10,333 bases of DNA. Origin: Rodentolepis nana (taxonomy: Eukaryota > Platyhelminthes > Cestoda > Cyclophyllidea > Hymenolepididae). Below, piece after piece: positions 1-8,432 of the stretch. The DNA lies in NCBI GenBank assembly GCA_900617975.1, contig UZAE01013075.1, positions 16,601 through 26,933 on the forward strand. The letters are read 5' to 3'. The position numbers were made by a program, and so were the translations under genes. Each line of letters starts with the position of its first letter. Positions within the stretch are counted from its first letter, which is position 1. The notes under the pieces were generated by a model. It was not told the DNA's origin, did no database searches, and was given only the letters and a program-made list of their open reading frames with translations.

Positions 1-155
1 TAGACCCCTGGTGTGAGGGGAACTTGGCATTTTGTTGGCAATTAGAACATATTGGGCAACTGCTTCCATATACTTGTCCATTCTAGAATAGTTTGTCAAT
101 GTTTTTGTAGTAGACAACATGTGAGTGGCACTCGGATAACTGTTATGGAACTAAT
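1..155 (-). pseudogene. Integrase zinc-binding N-terminus, truncated by window edge
   Basis: Minus-strand translation gives HNSYPSATHMLSTT (about 106-148), then SRMDKYMEAVAQYV (about 45-90) and a following NKMPSSPHTRG. These correspond to the HxxHPG..RM and WP.MD..IE blocks of the retroelement integrase HHCC domain. The second His and the Cys pair of the zinc site are not preserved: the expected C..C block reads YVLIAN. The catalytic core would lie left of position 1. A stop codon lies just before the first block. Confidence 0.65.
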
Positions 156-239
156 GTAACGCAGCTCGCCTGAGTGCTAAAGGAGTGGCAATTTGATTAT
201 TGACTACTAAGCACGAATTAACTACAGGCAGATTACCAA

Positions 240-600
240 GGAGTCTGTAAAATTGAGAAAAATAGTCCTGTTGGTTTGATTTATAGGCATCATGTAAGAG
301 AAAGGTGATTCATGACCTATTAGTAGCGCGAAGTGCCAATCGTAGGGGAATGTATGCAACTTTTGACAACTGAAATAACGGCCAAAGAACCCTTTTAAGG
401 TGGCCGTCGTTCTTCTCAGGAGACATGAGCAACGACTTTTGGCACCAACAGAAAAGCATGAAAGGTAATCCCACCAACACCCTAGTTTGACGCATCGGTA
501 GAATCGGATTGCTGTGAGAATGCTTTATATAAAAATGAGCTTTTCCTTTACCTTTAGTAAGCTTTCTCACATTTCTAGCCAATTTTCATTTAATATCTTC
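240..600 (-). pseudogene. Ty3/gypsy RNase H domain, inactive
   Basis: The stretch 310-582 on the minus strand is open for 90 codons and can be mistaken for a gene. Its residues (SNPILPMR, then VGLPFML) line up with the start of a Ty3/gypsy RNase H, where a conserved Cys-Asp-Ala-Ser should follow the PIR/PMR strand; here that Asp is lost. A frame change near 370 leads into QKLHTFPYDWHFALLIGHESP (about 310-372), which matches the family block ending in Thr-Asp-His; here it reads Ile-Gly-His. The order after RT and before integrase is that of Ty3/gypsy pol. Confidence 0.75.
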
Positions 601-639
601 CTCAGCAACTCCTTTAGAGGCGCCAAAATATTGTGCGGT

Positions 640-1430
640 GTTGTCGGAAACGTGCCCTGTGTTAGTCTATGAGACCATGAATAAACCTAGTGTGGGAATG
701 TTCGTAGTTCGTGACATTTATATAATTACTGGAAGCTTTTCGGAATCTGGACGGCGACCATTTCATCAAAAATACATAGTAGGTTCTTAGTAGAGGGCAC
801 AAAGAATGCACTTTTTCAATTAGAAAGCTAGAGGGATACTTCCGAATACCTGGAAAAATGTGATGACGCGTTCTTGAAGTTCTTGCTTGAAGCAGCTAAC
901 AAGGATTACGTCTTTCAGGCATGCAGCTGTTCCAGAGAGACATAATATCATACTACCTTCTATTCACTGAAAAATAGCAGTTGCTGAATTGACACCGAAT
1001 TAAGTCGGATAAAATGGTATAGATCATGATGTCTATTTATAGTTTGGGCTTCTCGTAGCTCTGGTACAACTTCGAATTGTATAAAAGTCATAGTTGGAAC
1101 AAAGTTGGCAGAGTAATCAAAGCCGTAAGGTGTTGAGAAGAGGACATTATGATCTGTTAATGAACAAAACTGGGGTCTAATGCGTCAAATAAACCTTTTA
1201 AGCGGTCAATGCATAGCCAAATATTTCTATTTACCTTCCGAATAACAACAATAAAACCAATAGAAACCGCCAGTTTTGAAGAATCAGAAGCAGGTTTTGA
1301 AGGCTACTTTATTTCACACGTATAAATTCTTCGTCCAACCATGGACAGGAGTGCGAATGGAGCTGGCCACTTAGGAGACAAAACTGATTGAGTATTAGGC
1401 AAGGGTACTAAAATCGCCATGGTATGATTA
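640..1430 (-). pseudogene. Ty3/gypsy reverse transcriptase domain, inactive
   Basis: Minus-strand reading gives the RT N-terminal fingers (APFALLSMVGRR near 1,340-1,375, then SKLAVSIGFIVVIRK near 1,232-1,276 and LKGLFDALDP near 1,170-1,200). Next come the palm (IQFEVVPELREAQTIN near 1,035-1,083 and DLYHFIRL just below it) and the active-site strand (GTAACLKDVI near 905-935). The thumb and connection follow (NGRRPDSEKLPVII near 720-762, then APLKELLRK near 600-627). In active elements the catalytic strand reads Y-L/V/I-D-D; here it is C-L-K-D. The motif A aspartate region just before IQFEV also lacks its expected Asp. Together with in-frame stops this makes the domain dead. Homology calls are from family knowledge, not from a search. 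Confidence 0.85.
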
Positions 1431-1440
1431 ATAGACAGGA

Positions 1441-3766
1441 TTCGCCTGGTATCTAGTTCGTTTAATCTGCATTGTTAATTCAAGATTTGTAGCGGCTGAT
1501 TCTTTTTTATGGAAATTTCACCGATTTTGCGTACTATTGTCTTGATCATGTTGTTGGTGGACAATTCAAGGAGACCTTTGGTCAAAAGTCACCTTTATCT
1601 TCAATCTTTTGGCATTGATTACACTACACATATTGAAGGTGCGTTGCTGGGGAAGGTGCCAACTTCGGTAACATGGACTAGTTGAAGCCAGCTTCTTTTT
1701 GTTGGAAGAAATTGTGCGTAATAAGGCATAACTTCATATAGTTTACGCACCGGATGATGAGAGCTGAATCACACATAAGATTCAATATCTTATCTCACAC
1801 TCCCTCTTCCCATTTCTCTGCAAAGTAAATACGAAGTGTACGGTCAGTAACTTTAACAGGCGAATTCATTGATTTGGCCAAGGCTTCATATGAAGTCCAG
1901 AGATGAAAAAGAAATATATGAAGTGAGTTTTATGAAGTTCCTAAAAAATGGTCCCTCTGAAAGTTTAGAAAGCCTCCAAATTCACTTAAGTCCATATCAT
2001 ACTTGATTAAAATTTTGAGACAGTTAAAAAGGGCGTAAAATAGAGGATAATTTCGGATAACTCTGCCTCCCTTGACCTAATCAGAGAACACGTTAGTAAA
2101 ATTCTCGCTAACTGAAGGAACAGTAATTATGACAGGTAGAGGTTTAGCAGAACAAGATGAAGGAGCGGTACACATAGATGTAACAGAAGAATAAAAAGCT
2201 TAGAATCATGAAATTTGGTTTGGACATCTTTCCATTTATACATATAGACTGCTGAATATATGGAAAAAAACTGGCTTTGGAAGACTTCTGAGACTTTTAT
2301 TTCGGCATTTCAGAACGCATCGGAAAATTTAGCGTTTGAAGTCATTCAAATAGCCACAATTCCTTCTAATTGAATATAGGCACTATTAATAAACATTTTA
2401 TTCTATCATTTACCAAAATAACGTCCCCGAATAAGTGCCTTTAGCAATATTGCAAAATCGTTAATAACAAATACTAAAATTAATAAATACATTAATCTGC
2501 TAGTTTAAGTCGCATAGTTTCCAGTTGAAAAGTATTCATTGCCTGCACGCCTCTCAACATAAACGGCAGAAATAAACAAATGCTGAATTTTTACCAGGTT
2601 GAATAACCATCATTCAGGCATCTTTAATAAGTTTTAATTTGTACAAAAATGAAAAAACATATTGCAAAATACGATATGAGACACAAATAATTATGGAATA
2701 GATAAAGGTTTAAATAGAAAAAAGTTAAACAATTTTTTGATAGAATTGAAATATAATATTTTTCCCTATGTAAAATTAATGCATTCTACCAAAATTTGGC
2801 GTATATCACTTGAATTTATGTAAATAATTATTGAGGAATGAATCATTTCAAAAGCTTTTCATAAATAGAAATTCAAAATCCAATTTAGATCTAAACAATA
2901 CTGTTAACGACGATAAAAAGGATTTAAACTTCTCATTATAACAATAACGGAAATATTTTCACTGTATATCATTGGTTTGCCTATGGAAAAGCCGTTTCAT
3001 TGAAATAATCTCGGTTTTTCAAAGTGCATGAAAAACTTCAAATATATAATTTTAATGAAAAAAAAAGAAAAGTAAACAAAGGTATGGAATAAAATCAATA
3101 TAAATCTAGTATCTTACTTACTTTCATTTCATAAGCTAGATTTAAGTGTTATTTTAGAAAGGTGGCGTTTCTAAGACTTAAAAACTGTCAAACAAACAGG
3201 ATTATATTTAATGTACATTAATATATGATCATGCGTTATGCAAATGTAGCAACCCGCTACAAACCAAAGGACTAATTTCTCTAATTGATTAATTTTTGGT
3301 GAGATATTCAAATGAAAAGAAAAATCATTTCATATGCTTCAAAGCTTACAAGTGATTAATCAGAAACCTAATTTGGCTAACTTAAATCAAATCAATATAT
3401 GAATTATTATTTAATTAATCTCCTTGAATACAAATTTGAGTAATTTACTGGCTTCACTAAAAATGTCCCCTTAAATCAGAGACTAGATTGCATCTTAACC
3501 ATAGCTATTAGTCATACTTTATGGGAGATATCAAAATGAAAAATAAAAAAAGCAAAACTCGCTGTCTGTGATAAGATAAAGTTATTAATGTCTTGACGGC
3601 TTGACCTTTTACTGAAGCAACATTTTTAATTTAAAGAAAGGTTACCGCTTTATATGGTTTCACTTCTCTCCCCTATTGTTTTGGTTATTTGTGTGGTAAG
3701 CGGACATCACTTGTTCATGACAAATTCTAATAAATCCTAGAGCGCTATTATAATTAGTGATTAAAA
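1441..3766. other. AT-rich noncoding stretch upstream of EMSY
   Basis: No convincing coding region is seen on either strand across about 2.3 kb. The part to about 1,900 may be further retroelement decay: a weak protease-like DSALII occurs on the minus strand near 1,765-1,785. From about 2,350 the DNA becomes strongly AT-rich with many stop codons in all frames and a short A9 run at about 3,058. It probably contains the EMSY promoter and perhaps an untranslated first exon, but no TATA box or initiator can be named with confidence. Confidence 0.55.
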
Positions 3767-3778
3767 ATTTTATTTTAG
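3764..3778 (+). promoter_or_regulatory. Candidate 3' splice acceptor in the EMSY 5' UTR
   Basis: A T-rich tract ending TTTTATTTTAG (AG at 3,777-3,778) lies 25 nt before the EMSY start codon. It resembles the real acceptors within the gene (such as the one ending at 5,456). It could end a 5' UTR intron or receive a spliced leader. The sequence cannot say which, or whether it is used at all. Confidence 0.4.
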
Positions 3779-3787
3779 TGGTTTTAT

Positions 3788-3796
3788 ATGAACTGA
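3788..3796 (+). promoter_or_regulatory. Minimal upstream ORF (Met-Asn-stop) before EMSY
   Basis: ATG AAC TGA lies 16 nt ahead of the EMSY ATG, in a different frame, and ends 7 nt before it. If the transcript includes this leader, the tiny ORF could reduce initiation or require leaky scanning. It may be chance, because the A of the ATG at 3,788 sits in an AT-rich leader. Confidence 0.35.
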
Positions 3797-3803
3797 AGAA
3801 AGT

Positions 3804-6706
3804 ATGTTTGATAAGACAAGGGTTATTGAAAATGCCAACATATTGTGGCCTGCTTTAATGGATATGTCGAGTGCAGATTGTCATCGATTACTTCGACAGA
3901 ACGAAATTGAAGCGTACTCGAAAGTTGTTTCCGCATTTCGAGCACAAGGCCTGTTTACGAGTGAGAAGAAGTCAGTGCTTTCTTCTCTTCGGCGTTTACT
4001 TAACATCTGCGGCGATCGTCATCGTGCGGAGGTTAGGCGAGCCGTCAATGATGATGAGCTTGCCACAATTTCGGAATGGTTTGTCTGCATTTTCTCCTTA
4101 CGATTGTTTAAAATTTAGCGTCTCTGGTAAAAGAACTGATGACAGTTGGTGTTTCGAAGGAAGACGTATCACTCCAATCATTCAGCGCGGCGTTCCTCAG
4201 ACTGCATTTTTACTTGATGCAGATGACGTTGCTATTAAAATAGCATCATTTAAATTTATGATGCCAAATAAGAGCAAAAAACTCTCAATTACCGCTGATT
4301 GCGCACAAACCAATGAAAAGGCTGAGAGTGTTTCATTTGCTGAAGCGGTTGAAAACGCTAATAAAGTTGTATGTTTCCCATTACTTATACTTGAACTATT
4401 AACTCAAGTGAATTTTTTTGTTTTTTTGCGTTTTTCTCAATTGCGCCTTTTCAGGCTTAAATGTATTTTATTGAACACTGTAAACTCTTAAACTTTTCCT
4501 TTTTTTAGAAAAATGTCGAGGATGTACCAAATACTGATGTTGCCATTGCAGATATGCCTAAATGTGTATCAAACGAAGATGTAACTGATGATACTCCAAT
4601 TGTTCCGGAAGCTGCTGTAGAAGTTACTTGCGAAGCCGATGCCACACAGAAACCGAAACTTGTTTCCACGGTAATTGAGGAGAAGGCAAGCCTCATTGCC
4701 GAATTACCCGTGGAGCAATTTTCTAAAGATAAGATGCAATCTTCAACCTCTTTTCAATTGGATGAGAATGCTCCACATAGCCCACCGCTTGTTAAACAAA
4801 TACCTATCATTCAATCCGTGATCTCTGTAAGTCTTCGAATATTCGTTGTTTCTGTGTATGTTCACGAGTTGCCATTAATTTAATATTATTTTATTAAAAT
4901 TTCTAGGGTTTTAAAAGATCCCACTCGGTCTTGGAATCACCTGATTCTATGAGCTCTTCACAAGCCAAATTGCCTTTATCCACAAGCTCTTTCGAAGCAG
5001 CTAAAAACGGGGGGAATGTTCCCTTTATTTCCACTACTCGTAATTTTTTAATTCGACCAAATACTCTCCATATTCCCACCAACTCAATATCTAAACCTTT
5101 GTCTCAAGGTAGGTTGACGTGCTCTCTATTTGATTTGATTTTAACGTGTTTACAGAATGTACTGTTTATTGTTGCTAGCTCCTAATCATGACTTACTAGC
5201 ACATGATCATAAGAACTATGGTCATTTTCGCTTATATAAAATTTTTCAAATTTTATTGATTATAAAATAAAGTTTTTCCTCAATATTTTTAAAAACTAAG
5301 CACTGTCATCGTTCGAACACTTTGACTCCCTATTTGACTGCTTTCTTTGTTTGTTAAATATTTCAACTTAGTTTCCCACCTTTTGTGGCTAGCAAATAGA
5401 AATCATTCACTACTTGCTACTGAATTAGCATAAGTAAATTGTAAATTTTATTTTAGGTAACCAAACGAATAAGGTTCAGTGTTCGTCTAACCCTGTGTTA
5501 CCAATTCCAACAATTAATCGATCTAGTCCTTCGTCAACGTTTACTTCAACTCCAACTCTGACTACCTTTGTGATGACAGGTTCTTCTGGTCCCACCGCTA
5601 TCATTTCTCAATCTTCGAATAATGCCTCGAGGGTTTTTAAAAACTACTCCACTGTGATATCCTCTAATCAGCAACAACAGCAGAATTCCCTAATTTCCTC
5701 TTCTGCTTCTGAGAACAGAAAGGTGCATTCAGCTCATTCCATTATTGTCCAATCTTCCCAACTGAGTAATCCAAAACCTCTCCAAACCACTAATTCTTCA
5801 GCACCTAGAAATGTGTACTTTGTTCCACAAGGTTCGTTCTCGAGAAAATGAATGCTTTTCTAAATTTTGTTTGTCTTTTTTGTTATCTTTACCTCCTTCA
5901 CACGCTAGGTCCAGTGAATCGTTTAGTGACTTCTAGTTCTACTGTAGGAAGTACTAATCAACCCTCCACAAGTCGTCCTTTGCGTATCCTGCCTGTGAAC
6001 AACTCTCTGATCACCACTTCAAAGACAGCGACAAATATGCATGCCAATAGTTCCACTCTCGGCCCCCTCCTAACATCTGCCAACTTACCTTCTAACTATC
6101 AGAACCAGCAAAATAACTCTGGAGTAAGTTAACACTTTTTTCACAATTGGTGTAGAGATCAATGGGGCACATTTTCAGAAAATAACTGTCATCTGTGTTT
6201 TCAATCTTATTGGTTGAAATTGATTAGTATTGGGAGGAGCGAGAGCTTATCAGAAAGATTTCAAGATTCTCAGTCTTGCTTTTCAACAGTATTTATTACC
6301 TCTATAGGACCAAGGCCATAACATTTCTGCAAAAGACCTTGTTAGGATGTCTGTTAATGTATTTCGAAATACTATATCTTGTTTAATAAATTACATACAA
6401 AGAAAGCATAGATAAACTATGCTACTTGGTTCGCTGTTAATTGTCAATGATTTTTCCTTTTCTCTCTAGGTTTGCGGGGATTCTGAATTACCCTCGCCTG
6501 CAGTCAGTCTTGTAAAGGTGGCAGCAGCGCCGGTGAACATAGGTTATTCCCCTTGTGTAGGTAGCCTCTTAGTAAATTCCCCTAGCGTAAACATCTCAGC
6601 GACAAATCAGCAAGTCAATTCTTCAAGTCAGTTAGTGAATATGTTGGACCCGAAGCGACCTCGACTTGCCTTCATGTCTACAGCCTCACCATCCACTAGA
6701 CAATAG
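3804..6706 (+). CDS. EMSY: EMSY-like transcriptional repressor with ENT domain
   Basis: Seven exons: 3804-4078, 4119-4368, 4509-4826, 4907-5108, 5457-5831, 5909-6123 and 6470-6706. They join in frame (all GT..AG) to 1,872 nt, or 623 aa. In vertebrates EMSY is a nuclear repressor that binds BRCA2 and HP1 and belongs to a SIN3/KDM5-type complex. The ENT domain spans about residues 15-92 (LWPALMDMS, EAYSKVVSAFRAQG, EKK, RHRAEVRRAVNDDELATIS). It is followed at 105-122 by EGRRITPIIQRGVPQTAF, equivalent to the HP1-binding segment of human EMSY. The remainder is low-complexity: acidic in exon 3, then Ser/Thr/Asn-rich with a short Gln run in exon 5. It ends with a basic KRPRL (607-611), a possible nuclear signal. 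An in-frame TGA at 3,789 makes the ATG at 3,804 the first usable start. The protein is about half the length of human EMSY (about 1,320 aa). Exon borders are inferred from phase and consensus. Confidence 0.9.
4079..4118 (+). other. 40-nt mini-intron of EMSY
   Basis: The intron begins GTTTGT and ends AAATTTAG, and splits a Cys codon (residue 92). Removing it joins the ENT domain (ISE-C) to VSGKRTDDSWCFEGRR and restores the same spacing as in vertebrate EMSY (ISE versus IAH, then the SG and EGRR blocks), so the splice is well supported. If retained, the frame shifts and terminates at the TAG at 4,116, giving a 104-aa ENT-only protein. Introns this small are typical of flatworm 5' regions. Confidence 0.88.
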
Positions 6707-7089
6707 CGTAGGCTGTTGTCCAACTTACCCCACTCTTCACCCTATCCCCTTCTCACTCGCTGAACACCTCGCATTTCACCCAGCGTGTACATATTTATGT
6801 ATTCTTTCTCGAGTAGGGAACTATTTTAACTCCTGTTTGCCTGACTCACCGTATCTCTCTAACTGTAGCACCCTCTTTCTCACCTATATTTCTTCCCTCC
6901 TCACTTATCACAATTTTATTGCAAGAGCTGGAGTGTTTGTGAATATATGTGTATGCATTTCGGGGGTATATTTGAGCTAAAGATCGAGAGGGATTGGGAA
7001 AAATCGATTCCTCTTTATCTTTTATTTGCTCTAGATATTATAAGTGTGTGTTATGGACTTGTTGTATCTATATATTATTAAACATTAAA
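6707..7089 (+). other. EMSY 3' UTR
   Basis: After the TAG at 6,704-6,706 comes about 380 nt of CT-rich, then AT-rich DNA without convincing coding content. An open stretch at 6,666-6,980 overlaps the last exon in another frame and is a shadow. The UTR probably ends shortly after the AATAAA-like signals at 7,077-7,089. Confidence 0.6.
7077..7089 (+). terminator. Tandem poly(A) signals (ATTAAA twice) for EMSY
   Basis: ATTAAA occurs at 7,077-7,082 and again at 7,084-7,089. A T/GT-rich tract (about 7,098-7,127) follows, as expected for a downstream cleavage element. The EMSY transcript would then end at about 7,100-7,115, roughly 100 nt before the next coding start. Confidence 0.6.
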
Positions 7090-7189
7090 ATATAAACATT
7101 TCTCTTTACTGGTGTCTCTGTCTTCTTTAACAATGCATATGAACTTTCGCTTAACGTAATTTGCTGCGTTATAGACTAAGAATGCTCGG

Positions 7190-7206
7190 TGCCTTTTAGT
7201 TTTTAG
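7190..7206 (+). promoter_or_regulatory. Candidate trans-splice acceptor directly before the second gene
   Basis: The tract CCTTTTAGTTTTTAG ends with AG at 7,205-7,206 and the ATG follows at once. The last three bases (TAG) are also an in-frame stop, so coding cannot extend upstream without splicing. Because flatworm spliced leaders are reported to end in ATG, addition of a leader here would put two start codons in frame in tandem. A plain cis acceptor, or chance, is possible. Confidence 0.5.
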
Positions 7207-8398
7207 ATGGGACATATTGAAGAGGTAGAGGCTCTTGGGAAATCTCTGACTTCTAAGACCCCGTGGAATGAGGCAGATGTCGAAACTTTTGTCTCGATCC
7301 TTCGTCACCTTCGGGGTAAATTTGGTTCCGGTGACAAGGGCATAAGTCTGGAGGTCTGTGCTAAAACGTTGAGCGTATTGGCTTCTCTACTTGATGATCT
7401 ACTTAATACTCCGATCTGTCGGAAATTTTTGGACCAAACGGAGGGAAGGGATCATTTGGTTCTCTCTGTGGCACTTCAGTGTCTTGTCAATTGTCATTCC
7501 TACATGAAGACACACGATATGCCAACTTCCGGTGAAATCACGGCTACAATAACGAATACTCTGCTTTATAGTCCAGACGTAACCAATTGGGTCTATTCTC
7601 TCAAATCTACTACGCTTATCCCCCTATGGCGAGCTAGGATAGGTTATTCGGCCTTCGTACTAATCACTGAACTTATCACTGCTGCTCTACAATCTGGAAT
7701 TCATCCAGATTTTAATCGGTTCCTTGATCATGCAGCTCAGTGTTTACGAACTATTACTGTATATGGAGGAGAGAATGTTCAGCTAATGCAGAATTGGTAT
7801 GAGCACACCATACTCCTAATTTCTGCTCTCTGTAATGTTACTCCACGAGAAGCTTACTGGCAACAAGATTCGAAACGCCCTGAACACGCCGTTCAACTTT
7901 CCTCTGCTCTAGGCACTATTCTACTTCTTCACGACTATGAAGGTGGCTTTAAGGAGATTGACACTCCTTCTATGATAAAGCTGGCAGAATTGTGTATGAA
8001 ATTTTGTGGACCGTTGGTAAACAAGTCATCTGCGATGTGGATTAAAACTGTAATGGACATTCTCAAGTATTGTATTTATGAGACACCGTTCAGGATTAAG
8101 CATGAACAGGATTATGTGAAGAAGAGATACGGCCCTCTTGTAAAGGTTGGTACCGAATCATTGAATATTTGGATTGATATATTGTAGTCCTCACCTTCAA
8201 TAATATAATCTTAAACACCTCGAATGTAAAAGTGGGCTTGTAAGTGTGTAGCTTTAAATTCTGTCTAATTTGATCAAGCCAGGGAAATAATGAACTTTTG
8301 CTCTTTGGAAGTTTGGTGCTCCTATTAAGGGGAATTCGAGATTCCAAACTTTATTTATACTTCACTGAAATAGTTGTGAGTTCTATTCCACTAGATCT

Positions 8399-8432
<34 letters not shown>

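Larger units (their letters stand above)
1..1440 (-). mobile_element. Decayed Ty3/gypsy LTR retrotransposon, pol remnant
   Basis: Read on the minus strand, the domains appear in normal Ty3/gypsy order: RT (about 1,430 down to 640), RNase H (about 600 down to 240), then the integrase zinc-binding region (about 150 down to 1), which runs off the window. RNase H before integrase marks Ty3/gypsy. The wording of the motifs (for example NGRRPDSEKL at about 731-762 and SGTAACLKD at about 912-938) is closest to the Mag or K02A2.6-like branch, a judgement from memory. From about 1,133 to 310 one frame carries recognisable pol sequence across about 820 bases with about eight stops and no shift. Frame changes occur near 1,165 and 370. 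Several catalytic residues are gone, so it is non-functional. No LTR is visible; gag and protease, if present, would lie at about 1,441-2,350 but are not recognisable. Confidence 0.85.

Noticed and set aside
310..582. A 90-codon minus-strand frame that could be called a small host gene
   Set aside because: Its residues fit a decayed Ty3/gypsy RNase H, it sits in the same frame as the RT remnant upstream, and flanking frames complete the domain.
1130..1170. Thr-Asp-His followed by PYGF on the minus strand, resembling the RNase H TDH motif
   Set aside because: It lies within the RT region, between motifs that belong to the RT palm, so the TDH match is chance.
4505..4696. Minus-strand open frame of 63 codons, Ser/Thr-rich
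   Set aside because: It is the antisense shadow of EMSY exon 3, and the plus-strand frame joins its neighbours in phase.
6666..6980. Plus-strand open frame of 104 codons, Leu/Ser-rich
   Set aside because: It overlaps the last EMSY exon in another frame and runs into the CT-rich 3' UTR; its composition follows base bias and it shows no domain.
7078..7308. Minus-strand open frame of 76 codons across the intergenic gap
   Set aside because: It is antisense to the start of the second gene and to the poly(A) region, with no recognisable protein features.
8096..8347. Minus-strand open frame of 83 codons
   Set aside because: It is partly antisense to the end of exon 1 and partly intronic, with no family features.
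8401..8430. Tandem repeat as possible CRISPR or satellite array
   Set aside because: It is a perfect dinucleotide repeat without spacers in a eukaryotic intron.
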